From Distichodus sexfasciatus (lineage: Eukaryota; Chordata; Actinopteri; Characiformes; Distichodontidae), in NCBI GenBank assembly GCA_032718565.1, contig JAVGVS010000656.1:62001-126000 (forward strand): 64,000 bases of DNA, read 5' to 3'. Numbering within the stretch: position 1 is the first letter of the stretch; every line of letters starts with the position of its first letter. The translations under genes were made by a program, and so were the position numbers. The notes under the pieces are model-generated. The model ran no database searches, was not told the DNA's origin, and saw only the letters and a program-made list of their open reading frames with translations. Shown in pieces: positions 1 to 10,540 of this stretch.

Positions 1-351
1 TATTCGTTTAAATACTGTGATTTTGTGACGCTCCCTAATCAGGAACACAGTGATTGCGAGCGAGAGCTGGTGTTGTTGAGAAAATTAAACTGTATAATCG
101 TGTGATTTACTTTTGGGGTTGTCGTGTGTTGCGTTGCTTGTTCTGCTCATTGTCATACCAATATGTACAAATTAGCGTGAACAGTAAACCAGCTTTACCA
201 CTGTATGTACCACTTCAGATGCATAACCACTTGTGTGTACGTGCATTTACAGATTGGCTCCATCGATTGGCCCAATGTCACCAATACCCGATCCAGCTAT
301 TTGAGCCGTTATTGGACCGATACCGATCCACGTATCGGATCGGTGTCATCT
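1..351. mobile_element. Right end of a hAT-type DNA transposon, cut by the window edge
   Basis: Positions 240-350 carry repeated GATACCGATC/CGATCCAGC motifs ending GTATCGGATCGGTG. This is the terminal pattern of teleost hAT elements whose full-length relative sits at 27002-28261. The terminal CATCCCTA is degraded to CATCTTTA. The 102-aa reading frames across it have no recognisable domain. Confidence 0.55.
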
Positions 352-365
352 TTAGAAATTAAGCT

Positions 366-2579
366 AAATACAGCAGAAATGGTCAGAGTCAAAAGAAACC
401 AACCAAAAAGCCTGCAACAACTTTTACAATTTAGCAGAATACTGAAAACCAAGGTAACTTGTTCTTCAAATCCACTCCGTCATTATTTTGTCAATGTGGC
501 TAAACATGAGTAAAATCTAATGGAGACCTGATATCATGAGTCATGGTCCCCAGTAGCTTATGTGCAATATTTGACTGTTCTTTGGCCATAACGGCTCTTT
601 AATTTGCGACTGACGAAAGTTCGAGTTGGACTGCATTGAATACTGATCAGTGGATCTGTCTTGCAGCAAAAAACCATTCACCTATTCAACCAAGCCAATC
701 AATAGCAACGATTAGTCAGATACAAGGACACGGAATCAATGGTTCGGCCGTTACAGCTCATTGAATGGACATTCGATTTCATCTTGCGCTGACAAATAGG
801 GGAGATATAACACTGCCCCAAACGGTGCTTCTTGTATCTGATGATGTTCCAGCTCTGCTGATTACTGATGTGTTGACAGAAGCATCTCAAATCTCAACTG
901 AACTGACCTATGTGCGTGGATGTTTTAAAGGAACGAAGAACCCTCAGTTTGGGTGGTTTTGTGCTGATATTACGTGGTGGATGGAGAAAACATGATGCCT
1001 TAACTAAGGATAATGTCAAGACATCATGGGTCATTTTAGAAGCCCATGTTTCTCTACTGAAAGGCTGAGGCTGTAGTACGCCTTGGGCTGGTTTCTTGAA
1101 CATGTATTAAGCCTAGTCTTGGATAAAAGTTGCAGTACCAACGAGATTTGCTACTGAAAGTCAAAGTTAGTCTAGGACTAGACTTAATCTCGGACAGGGA
1201 AATTGGCCCTTTATGTTTGTCTAATCTAAGTGAAGCTGGATCTTAGCCCAAACTGGTGGATTTCAGTCTTCACAAAGTGGCACAAAACCTCATGGTTTAA
1301 TGAAAGCTTAACCCACGCCACAATTTTGAAAGATGCTTTAAACGGAGAGTGAGGTTTAGTAACTTCAACGTTGGACATCTGTCGTTAAGTCCTTAATCAG
1401 TTGCCATTTTTCACTTGGGAATTGTATGACAGGAAGTCTCATGGGCCATCAAAACCATTGAAAGTTTAGTGTAAATACAAATGGCTAAGCACTCAACCAT
1501 GTGTTTATCCATGTAGCAATAAAGTCTGTAACGTAGAATTTGGGAGAAGCTTCCAGAGCTTGTAATATCTGCAGTAGTTTCCTCGTCTTCTGGCAAGTAC
1601 ATTTACCTTCAAAACCAGAAGGAACTCTTCTCTCCCCTCCCATTAAAACGGTGGCTCGTGGTGATTTTATATACAAAGGTGAGTTTGTGAATGTTAGTTG
1701 TTCCTCTCCCGCTGGCTCTTTTTCTCTCATTCCTCAGTGCGCTCAACGCTGACCTCTCCTCTGTCTGTCCTCACATCTCCTCCTGATGCCTGCCAAAGCG
1801 GGAATATAATGACATCCGTCATAATCTCTTTCCATTTCTCTTTCGCTCTGTCCCTCTCTCCCTGCCGCTCCCTCCATCTCTCCACCTGTCCCTCAGTTGT
1901 TTGTCTTTAACAAATCGGCCCATGCACAGTTCCTCTACCGTCTTGTTTGTATCTTTGGCTACAGTTCACGTGTATGACCGTGTGCTAGCGGGTGGATGAG
2001 GTGAGTGAGTAAGCGATGACTGCCTGAACAGAGCCGTACTTTCGTTGCAATACAGGTTTTTGCAAATTGATAATGCTGGTAACTCTTGACTCCTGATTCT
2101 GCTTGTGGGTTTCACGTGATTTATTTTTATTAAGACTATTCGGTCATTGTTTGAAAAGATGAGGAGGAACTGCGTGTTCTGATTGGGATTGTGGTCCGAT
2201 CTATTTCCAGCCATTGCTTGGCCCTTCTCTGTATTCCTGTTCGATTTGTTTACAGGGCTGCAAGTCGTAACAGTCTCCTTATTCCCCTTATTTGATTTGA
2301 TCGCACAGCAGGAGGTGAAATGTGATTGTCCACTTCATCTTCATCTCATTTCCCCCCCGTGCTTCCACAGGCCTGGCAAAGGGTGGGCCTGTCGCATCAG
2401 CTCTACTGATGGCATGTAGTGTGTATGTCTTGTGTGTGCTCTGAGTGAGTCATGCTATTAGCATTTCAGCCCCACAGTTGAGCCCCTGGTGTGTGAGCCC
2501 CTGGTGTGTTTGACTATGTGTGTGTGCGTGTGTATGTGTCTGTATGTGAACCTCTGGTCTGTGTGCGTGCCCCTGATGT

Positions 2580-2588
<9 letters not shown>
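366..2588. other. Non-coding, presumed intron 1
   Basis: No recognisable coding exon, RNA gene or complete repeat was found. There are short pyrimidine-rich stretches (about 1690-1900) and GT-rich sequence from 2490. Short open frames have no domain or splice context. Confidence 0.5.
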
Positions 2589-2611
<23 letters not shown>

Positions 2612-2747
2612 TAGCGTTTCAGGCTAGTCCTTCCCTCCTGGCCAGCTGAGCCAGACCCTGGCCTGGGTTTGGCCTCCCTCTGGGCTACTAGCCATCCCCA
2701 GACGCTCATCTGTGCCATTCATACACACACACACACACACACACACA
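2589..2747. repeat. Paired (TG)n and (AC)n microsatellites
   Basis: (TG)n at 2589-2611 and (AC)n at 2723-2747, about 110 bp apart. The second abuts the dispersed repeat that follows. Confidence 0.9.
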
Positions 2748-3045
2748 GTCTCTGTATTACTATCTTTGTGAGGTCCTTCCATAGACTCCCATAATGACCA
2801 AAGTACATAATTTTACACCTACACCTAATCCTAATCCTAACCTTAACCTCAGTAACCAAAAACACATCTTTTACCTCTTTTAGTTTCTCAAATAAAACAA
2901 GCACATTTTCTATAAAGTCGTTTTTCCTCATGGGGACCTTTCAAATGTCCCCACAAAACCCCCCAAAAAACAGATAAAAGTGATTTTAGGGGACAAAAAG
3001 GTCCCCACAATGTGATAAATACATGAACACACACACACACACACT
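2748..3045 (-). repeat. Dispersed repeat with telomere-like core, copy 1
   Basis: This contains TTCCATAGACTCCCATAATG, a CCTAATCCTAATCCTAACC tract, TTACCTCTTTTAGTTTCTCA and a paired GGGGACC/GGTCCCC end, and is bounded by (CA)n on both sides. An inverted, diverged copy with the same parts in the same order lies at about 61372-61640. It carries no coding domain. The class is unassigned (SINE- or MITE-like). Confidence 0.75.
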
Positions 3046-4098
3046 AGATGCATATTTAACACCCATTTTGCATGTGAACATGCTTATGTTATGTTAGAGT
3101 TAGAACTGCTCTTGCTATATCATTACCCTCGAAGTTTGTAACGCACATGCTCGCGAATCACAAGGTATTGTCCAAATATTTCTGCATTATTGCTGTTTAC
3201 CTGTGACATAACACAATGCACTTCTATTCTCCTCAGCTGTCATTTTAACTCCCTTGGTCCACATTCTCTTTTCCCCTCTCTATCTCCTGTGATCTCCCTC
3301 CTAATTTTTTAGTTCTCTTCTTTCTCTTCTAAGATAAGAGAGCTCCTCTTTCTGCCTTCGGGCTCTTCCTCTTGCTGCCTCTCTCTCTCTCTCTCTCTCT
3401 CTCATGGTCCCAATTCCTAGTGACTTTCTGCCTTCCCCATCTTGCAACTGTTTATTTGCATGCTAGTTTATTTTTTTCCTCCATATACAAATGAGCAAAA
3501 GATCAATTATGCTGCTTAAAGTTTATGCCCTCGTGTTCCCACAGGCAGGGACGTTGTTGTCATTAGGGACCAAAATTATTTTGTTTTCAGGATCTTTCTG
3601 GCTTTCTGCTAAGTTCTCCCACTGTTTCACTTGAATTCTCCTCACACCCACCCCCCTCTCTCCCCCACCTCTTTTGCCTCTCTTTATCTTGTCATTCTCT
3701 TCATTAAAAATGATAACCACTGGTGCTATTGTTACTTGAGGGCTAACCCCCCCCCACCCTCAGAATTTCACGGCTGTTTGGAATCAGCAACCGCTTATAA
3801 TGGCGGAAAACAAAAAGGAAGCCGTTCGTTGTTTAATTTGGCCTTTTTTCTTGCATCTCTGGACGCAGTGATGTTCGATCCGGAGTTCAGTGGCTTGGAG
3901 CACAGAGCAGTTTGACCTTGGCCTAGCCTGTGGGAAGCAGCCCCAAATCCTCCCCATTAGCCGCATGAACGAGAGATCGCTTGCTTTTTCCGGAGCGAAA
4001 TGATTCCGAAATAAGTATCTGACCGAAAGGCCATCACAGACTTGATTGGATATCAAAAGCCTCAAAATAACAGTGAAAAAATGCATCGCAACAAAATT
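3046..4098. other. Non-coding with simple pyrimidine repeats
   Basis: (CT)n at 3379-3403 and T/C-rich stretches to about 3700. The 94-aa and 153-aa frames here have no recognisable motif and part of the latter lies in the following repeat. Confidence 0.5.
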
Positions 4099-4734
4099 GG
4101 GGATGCACGACAAGGGATTATTGGCCGATGCCGATATCCGGTATTTTTCATGCTTGTATGTGCTGATAAATAAGGAAGTCGAGCGCGTAAAGACAAGATA
4201 TTTTGCTCGCCAAAGTACCACTGCACGCTCCGAATTTTGGCACAAAATAGTGTGGTTGAGTGTGGTTAGAGCATTTCAAGCGTTTGGCACAACTTCCTGC
4301 CCTATGTGCTGTACCAAGTCAAATAGTGACACTCCATGTGCACTACCTAGTGCGTAGAGAGCTGTTAAGTTACAACCCCGGTAGATGCCTACTACCGCAT
4401 AGTAAAGTATGATAAGGGCGCCTTACCTACCATGCATATATACCAAGTGCATCAGTACGTGACTCGGGATACAACCCATGCGAGTTGAGCGCGTAAGGTC
4501 AAGATTTAGTTTCACGAAAGTTTCACGGGGTGCTCAGAATTTTGCCACAAAATAATGCCGTACATTTTAAGACGGAAGACTTGGGCCATATAAAATCCGA
4601 CCTTGACTTTGGACATGGCTGGCACAAGCTCTACCTTTCCGTTGTATAATAAATGCGTCGTCAAATATCGGCTGAAAATATCAGGCAAATCTAAGCATGG
4701 GTCCGATATGATTCCGATGTTGTCGTGCACCTCC
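4099..4734 (+). mobile_element. Non-autonomous hAT-like composite repeat, copy 1
   Basis: The ends are inverted repeats: GGATGCACGACAA at the left, and the right end reverse-complements to GGTGCACGACAA. Internal hAT-type CCGATAT motifs occur near each end. The central part (about 4245-4480, with CTACCTAGTGCGTAGAGAGC and GATAAGGGCGCCTTACCTACC) recurs in inverted orientation at 10110-10310. No transposase frame is present. Confidence 0.7.
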
Positions 4735-4823
4735 TGAATAAAATGAATAAATGTTAATGCATGGATTGTAGATTAAATGTCCAATATAAATATTCTCAGT
4801 TTGGAAGATTGAACTTGCTATTT

Positions 4824-5551
4824 TTAAAGTGCCCCTATTATGCCATTTTAAAGGTTGCTAATATTGTTTTATGAGTCTCTTAAAACAGGTTTACATGTAT
4901 GCAAGGTCAAAAAACACTTCAGTTTTCTCCAAAAATAGGTTTAATTTTACCCCATTTCTAAATGATTCGTAAACGACTCGTGTGAAGCAGTTGGAAGAAT
5001 CAGTCTGTCTAAACCCCTCCTTTCCGTGAGCCCTCACTGCTGTGATTGGTCAGATGGCGCAGTCCTTTATGATTGGTCTATCGCTACAGCGTGTGTCGGA
5101 AAACGAAACGCCCGTTGCCATAACTGAATGACAGCTGTGGAGACCTGTCAATACATAGAAAAGATGGCCTCGATTTTACCTTATCAATTCGAGCCGGAGT
5201 CTGACGATGAAACGGTTGAAGTGGCACATCGACAAGAAACTGTTTCGCAAGCACGACTGGAGCAGGACGTTTCTCAGTGGTAAGTGTTTGTGGGCGGGCA
5301 AGTTGTTCGCGACGTAGAACGTGGGCGGACATTATGCAGATATGTTACTTTGTGACGTAACAGAAAAAGATTCGAATTGCTGACGACTCGTTTAGGCGAA
5401 TGTGAGCCGACTCTTTTTTTTGATAGACAAAAACTTCATTTATCGTGCACTGTCGGCGTCACAACTTCGCAGATAGTTTATGTTCACATACAGCTACATG
5501 ACACACTGCATGAAAGATCATATTTGAAAAAGCATAATAGGGGCACTTTAA
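4824..5551 (+). mobile_element. TTAA-flanked DNA element with terminal inverted repeats
   Basis: The left end TTAAAGTGCCCCTATTATGC and the right end (reverse complement of GCATAATAGGGGCACTTTAA) match over 20 bp including TTAA at each side. TTAA target sites are typical of piggyBac and Kolobok-type elements. The interior has a short coding exon with a splice donor (5164-5279) but no transposase, so it is a non-autonomous copy. Confidence 0.8.
5164..5279 (+). pseudogene. First coding exon of a transposon-borne protein, rest deleted
   Basis: AAGATGG gives a good translation start context. The exon encodes MASILPYQFEPESDDE and continues to EQDVSQW, then hits a GTAAGT donor at 5280. Sequences opening with ...YQFEPESD head repeated teleost proteins with a P2X7-type Cys-rich domain, by my recollection. 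No downstream exon is visible before the element ends at 5551, so this is a remnant. Confidence 0.5.
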
Positions 5552-6329
5552 GTAGATCCAAGAGCCAGACGTCCTCTGTTGTTCCTAGAACTTGGGAAGT
5601 TTTATTCAAGCTGATTCAGCCACCGCTTCTTACCTCTACCTTGAAAACATAAGCCTATTACAAATAAAAGATATGTAAATAATATATTGCAACTTCATAG
5701 GTATATAATCGTACAAATCTAACACAGTAATTGTGTGCAATCGGTCAAAGATCAGTTTGTTCCCGTTTGGCAGCCATTATCAGGCTGTCAAAAACCACAT
5801 ATTCTACAGGAAATGTTAACACCAGAAATAGATATATTTCTGGGGTTTTATCGCTGCCGGGGCACAAGAGATTAAGGCACAGACTGGTTTAATTCGTGGA
5901 CATATGTTTAACGTTTCCGCAGCTAGGTGCCATTTGTAACTCAGTGGAGTCCGTCACTCTCTTTGACAAAGACACACACCACTAGACGTTAATAAACCGC
6001 CCGTATAAACAGTAGTTCATCATGACACCTTCAGGTTTCTCACGGCTTCAAGTTGAAATCAGCTGACTCCAGAGTGTCATCTGTGTATTTGTTTCTTTCA
6101 TTTACAGGTCGAACGTTAATTCTGGATGTGGTGTTTGCATTGGTTCCTGTTGCTGTTATCGTTGAATCTAATGACCAGTTTCATTATTGGTGCCAGTAAA
6201 ACAGCTCATCAAGCAGGAATTAAAGATGGCTGCATTGCAGGACCCCATCACTGATGATGAGCAGCATCTGGTGGTACCTGCGAGTCTCAGACTTCAGGTC
6301 TAATTGATGGCAGAGGCTTTTCAAAAAAA
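5552..6329. other. Non-coding, no recognised feature
   Basis: Unique-looking AT-rich sequence. No exon with family support and no complete repeat seen. Confidence 0.4.
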
Positions 6330-6379
6330 AAAAAACATGTTGCCAAGGGATCTTGCCAATGTGTCTTCAAATGAAAGAA

Positions 6380-6600
6380 AGCTAATGCTATGCTGATTAC
6401 CCTGTCGCCGGTTCGAATCCCAGGACTGGTAAAGGAACCAGTGAGGAACTCATGAGGAAAGATACCATACCCAAGCACTGCTCCCTGGGCGCTACCCATG
6501 TCAGCTGCCCACCGTTCATTCACGGAGGGGTCAAATGCAGAGTTCACATTTTGTTGTGCCGTGCCGTGAAATGTTCACAGTGACAAATAAACACTCGCTT
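6380..6600 (+). mobile_element. tRNA-derived SINE, copy 1
   Basis: This contains an intact Pol III B box (GGTTCGAATCC near 6411-6421), then GTAAAGGAACCAGTGAGG, GGGTCAAATGCAGAG and a tail GTTCACAGTGACAAATAAA. The same parts occur in the SINE copies at 14878-15141, 41270-41466, 41840-41975 and 63353-63430. The A-box half is degraded. Confidence 0.75.
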
Positions 6601-8514
6601 TCACTCAATTTAGAACCATAAAGACAAACTGTCTTGATTATTTACTGATCAGTAGATTATTTTAATCAGTAGATTTACTGCCCTGTCCGCAGGTTTGTGT
6701 CTTTTTGAATAAACATGTCAGTTTTGTATTTCCATAACTGATAGGATATAAACACCGCTGAAATTGACATTTGCATAACTGCTTTTCATAGAGCAAAAAC
6801 ATAGAGGCATGTAGTGGAACCAATTATACCTACCACACGGAGTTTAGTCTCTTTCTGAAAGGGTTCGATTTCACATTTCACAAAAACCCCCACCAAGATT
6901 TGTTACTGGAAGGGTTTAGGCATGTTCCATTGTAACAGAGAGATAACAAAGGAAGCGGATCATTAAGGAACCAGGTTTTGTTCGCTGGAATCTATATGGG
7001 GATCAACTATATTGTACATACTCACTGGACGCTTAATTAAATAACAACCGTGAAGATAAAGCACTGTAGGATAACAGTCTAGTAGTGAAAGGCTTTGGAG
7101 GGTTAACACAAAATTTGCGTTGCGACAATAAGAGGCAAAGAAAATAAACACTGACTGTGTCTAGAAAGCATAAAGAGCCAAAAGATCGTCTCATTCCTAA
7201 AGCAAATTAGCGTCTTATTCATGCTTAATAACTACAGTAACTTCACTTTTAGAGCGCGGCTCAGGACTGCGTCCACCCGGCCCTTGTTTCAACTTCAGCA
7301 GGCGCGTGCTGTGAGCGGCGCCGTCCGTTCCTTCAGCCCTCGGGTCTGTTTATCCATTAGACTTCTGTGGTAGAGCGAACTGTCTTGCATGCTAAACACA
7401 ATGTCTCTCTCTCTCTCTCTCTCTCTCTCTTTTCTTTCGCTCGCCTGCACGCTCTTTCCTGTACCCTTGCTTGTGTCACACTCTGGGTCACAGTTTCATG
7501 GTGAATGTGTGCAGCCGAACGTGTTGTTGATGCATGAGTAAATGCCAGCCGCTAAGTTTACACTCCTCCGCTCCTCCTGCCTCCGGCCCATCGGCGCCCT
7601 GTTGCAAAAGCCGGCCTTCTTCGGCTCGCTCTGCTGTAGGCCTGCATGCATCTCTTGTCTCACTCGCGCGACCCACCTCACACCTTTAGCCGAGCTGCAC
7701 TTTTTTTTTTTTGCGCAGTTTTGAATGCTGCCGGCGGTGGAAAATACTCCCCAAACAGGAAACTGGGTGTGGCACTTTAGCACAGTAAGTGTGCCATTTT
7801 TGGGTGGGGGGTGGGGGTCCTAGGTAGAAGAACAGTGCGCAGCTGTGTTTCGACTCACACACACAGACACACAAGCAGCCCTTTTTACTTTTGCCGCAAG
7901 TATGTGTCATGTTCCGCACGTTCTTGAGTATCATTCTGGGGACGTTCACCACTCCTAAGTGGCTTTTCTGCATTTGACTGAGACATACTGAGACTCCCCA
8001 GTAGTGACAACACCTTCGAACCTGCTCTCTCCATACTGACTCAGTTCTTCCATGTGCAGTAATTAACACAAGGGCAGGAGTGAGCTTTGCTAATTATCGG
8101 CCTGAAGCAGCTCCTCTGGGCCCGAGGCCCCCAGTGGACCGGGGCTTAATCATTCTGCTGGGCTTTACTGTGTCCCTGCACACATCTGAGTCCTTGGACT
8201 TCTCCGCCTGCCAACAGAAACACCAAGACTCCACCAACAACCTCGGGTGCTTAATCGTAATCTCCTAGAGGACCGTCTTCCTTACTGTTGAGATAATACA
8301 GTAGAAAATGCTGTTACTACCATTTTATTTGCCCAGGTATGTGCCAGTGGTTTCACACAGATCCGTACATATACGGTGGCAATTCTTGAAAAAGAGTTGT
8401 TCAAATATCACCATAACCATCTGGGAAATAATTGCTCTATCTTTGCACCTCTTTGCAGGCTAAAGTAAGATTGATCAGAAATATTTTTTCCGATTTATAC
8501 GTTGTCCCTGCTTC
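6601..8514. other. Non-coding, (TC)n microsatellite and possible conserved blocks
   Basis: (TC)n at 7404-7430. GC-richer blocks near 7245-7340 and 8080-8270 lack repeats and could be conserved non-coding DNA. No exon encoding the missing PLCL N-terminus (an RRSSIIKD-like motif would be expected) was found. Confidence 0.4.
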
Positions 8515-9634
8515 CAGTAAATTTGTTCCATATAAATCGATTTTATCAATTAATCCGAATTTTTTGTTCATGACGATGTGCAAAGTGAAAATCAGGATTC
8601 ACCACAATTTATTGTAGCTTCAAGTTAATACCACTGAGTAAATGATGCTTACAAAATATTTTATGCTTTTTAAAAAAATGTTCGTGAGGTACATTAAATT
8701 ATAGCACCCAAACTGCTGTCAAGGTTTTCCGCCCCTTCAGCAGACAGTAGGAAAATGGCAGCACACGCGTCAACAAGTGAGGAGGTCGTCTCGAAAAGCG
8801 GCAGCGTCACCTCCGTCATTTGGAAGTGGTTTGGTTTCGCTAAGTCCGGCACTGAACAAACTACTATCCGCTGTAAGGCTTGTTTCAAGTCGGTGGCTAC
8901 TAAAAGTAGCAGCACAAGAAACTTCTTTCAGCATCTCCTGAACGCACGCACCAGAATGGACGGAGTGCGTAGCTATGCGAGGAGCGCAAGCAAGCAGCAG
9001 CTTCCAAAAACCCGCAAAAAAAGGCAGATAACAATAGCAGCGTCTTACGATAAGAAAGGACCCCGATGGAAACAAATTCCAGATGCAGTGACATTTCATA
9101 TCGTCAAAGATATGGTGCCCATTTACACTGTTGAAAAATACAGGTTTGTGCGAATGTTAAAAACAATCGACCCCAAATGTGAGCTCCCAAGCCGAAAGGA
9201 TTTTACAGAAGTAGCCCTACCACGTTTATATAGCAGTACACGTGAAAAAACCGCAGCGCTGCTGGAGAATGTGCTGTTTTACTCAACTACCTCAGACCTG
9301 TGGTACAAATATTTTGATGGAAAAGTCTTGAGTATAAATCTATATAAGTAAATATATTTTTTTACGAAGCACTTTAGTATTTGTATATATTTATTTATTT
9401 TAAAATTCGTAACTTAGCAACATTTTTTTTTTGCACTTGTGAACCTGTGGAAACTACTAAGACCAGGAAAAAATACAGTAAAAACAGTAATAAACGTTTG
9501 CTGTTCCTAAATCACAAAATTTATTTGCATAATGTCTTTGTTTTTTATGTTTATCAATACATTTTGAAAAAAAATCTAGGTCCCAGTTTGAAAAATTCGG
9601 AGATTTTAGTTATAGGCAATATCGCCCAGCTCTA
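8515..9634 (+). mobile_element. Degenerate hAT element with BED-finger transposase fragment
   Basis: The right end GGCAATATCGCCCAGCTCTA reverse-complements to TAGAGCTGGGCGATATTGCC, the terminal repeat style of teleost ZBED-related hATs. The left end is not clearly preserved. The interior carries the 198-aa transposase fragment at 8755-9351. Confidence 0.65.
8755..9351 (+). pseudogene. BED-type hAT transposase, N-terminal fragment (198 aa)
   Basis: The ATG opens an uninterrupted frame. The BED region reads IWKWFGFAKSG, CKACFKS and STRNFFQHL: the CxxC pair and first His are present, but the second zinc-binding His appears lost (NART). Then come WKQIPDAVTFHIVKDMVPIY, TVEKYRFVRMLKTIDPKCEL, FTEVALPRLYSSTREK and FYSTTSDLW, the start of a ZBED/hAT catalytic core. 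The frame ends soon after, so most of the RNase H-like core and the dimerisation domain are missing. In intact elements this protein cuts and moves the transposon; this copy is most likely dead. Confidence 0.8.
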
Positions 9635-9984
9635 ATTCCATATAGTCTCAACATTAAACGTAAAGATATGCCCAAATGGGATAAGAATGTGTGCAGCTTG
9701 TTGGTTTTTGGAGACTCCTCTGTCTTGATTTTACCACTTGTAAATAGGGGACTGTCTGCAAAGCCTAACGGTGCACCACTCGGTGTAATTACGCCTCACT
9801 GATTTCCCTCATTGCTTTTCTACCATGCATAGGGAGATCCCTGGAATAAGCGGAATGTGTCGCGCAGCCCTTTAAAGGCAGCAAAACAGAAGCCGTAAAG
9901 CCTTTGAGCTCAGTGCATATGAACTCTTTTTGAGGAATAATATTTAAGGTTTATGACTTACGATGCCTCATGTGTGGATTATTA

Positions 9985-10520
9985 GTAGGGATGAACAGTA
10001 ATATAGGGGTCATATCCGGATTGGATGGTAATTGCCTTTTTTCAGACCGATACTTAGATTGACACTAACTGAATTGCGTGTTCGCCTCACTTAGCGAACG
10101 TCAGGCTGCACATGGGCTGTGTCCCGAGCTGCATACTACCGCACTTAATAGTATGGTAGGTAAGGCGCTTTTATCATACTTTTCTATGCAGTAGTATGCA
10201 TCTCATGAAATAGCCGTGGGTTGTAACGGCTCTCTACACACTAGGTAGTGCAGATGGAGTGTCACACGCGCCCTATTTGACTTGGTACACCACACAGGAC
10301 GGAAAGTGACTTTTTCTTAAAATGCTGTGCACTACGTTCGAAATGCTCCAGCTTCGCACGACTCGCTTGACTTGGCACTCTATAGGAAATGTCGGAGTTA
10401 TGGGGTTATTTCGGTGCGCGCAGCAGAACTTTGGCGGGCAAAATATCTTGTCTTTACGCGCTCAAATCTGCCTTCCTCATTTAGTAGCATCGGCAGTTAT
10501 AAGCATGAAAATATCAAATT
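9985..10520 (-). mobile_element. Non-autonomous hAT-like composite repeat, copy 2 (inverted)
   Basis: The reverse complement aligns along its length with 4099-4734. It shares GTACCAAGTCAAATAG, CACTACCTAGTG, AGTATGATAA and CGCCTTACCTACCAT, and the flanking TAAAGACAAGATATTTTGC block at 10440-10460. Its outer end begins TAGGGATGAACAG. It has no coding capacity. Confidence 0.7.
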
Positions 10521-10540
10521 AAATGTGACTATTTAATTCA

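Noticed and set aside
3784..4245. 153-aa minus-strand frame
   Set aside because: Its N-terminal third lies in the composite hAT-like repeat; no transposase similarity.
6402..6430. Possible tRNA gene (B-box GGTTCGAATCC)
   Set aside because: No cloverleaf can be drawn around it; the downstream body marks it as a SINE head.
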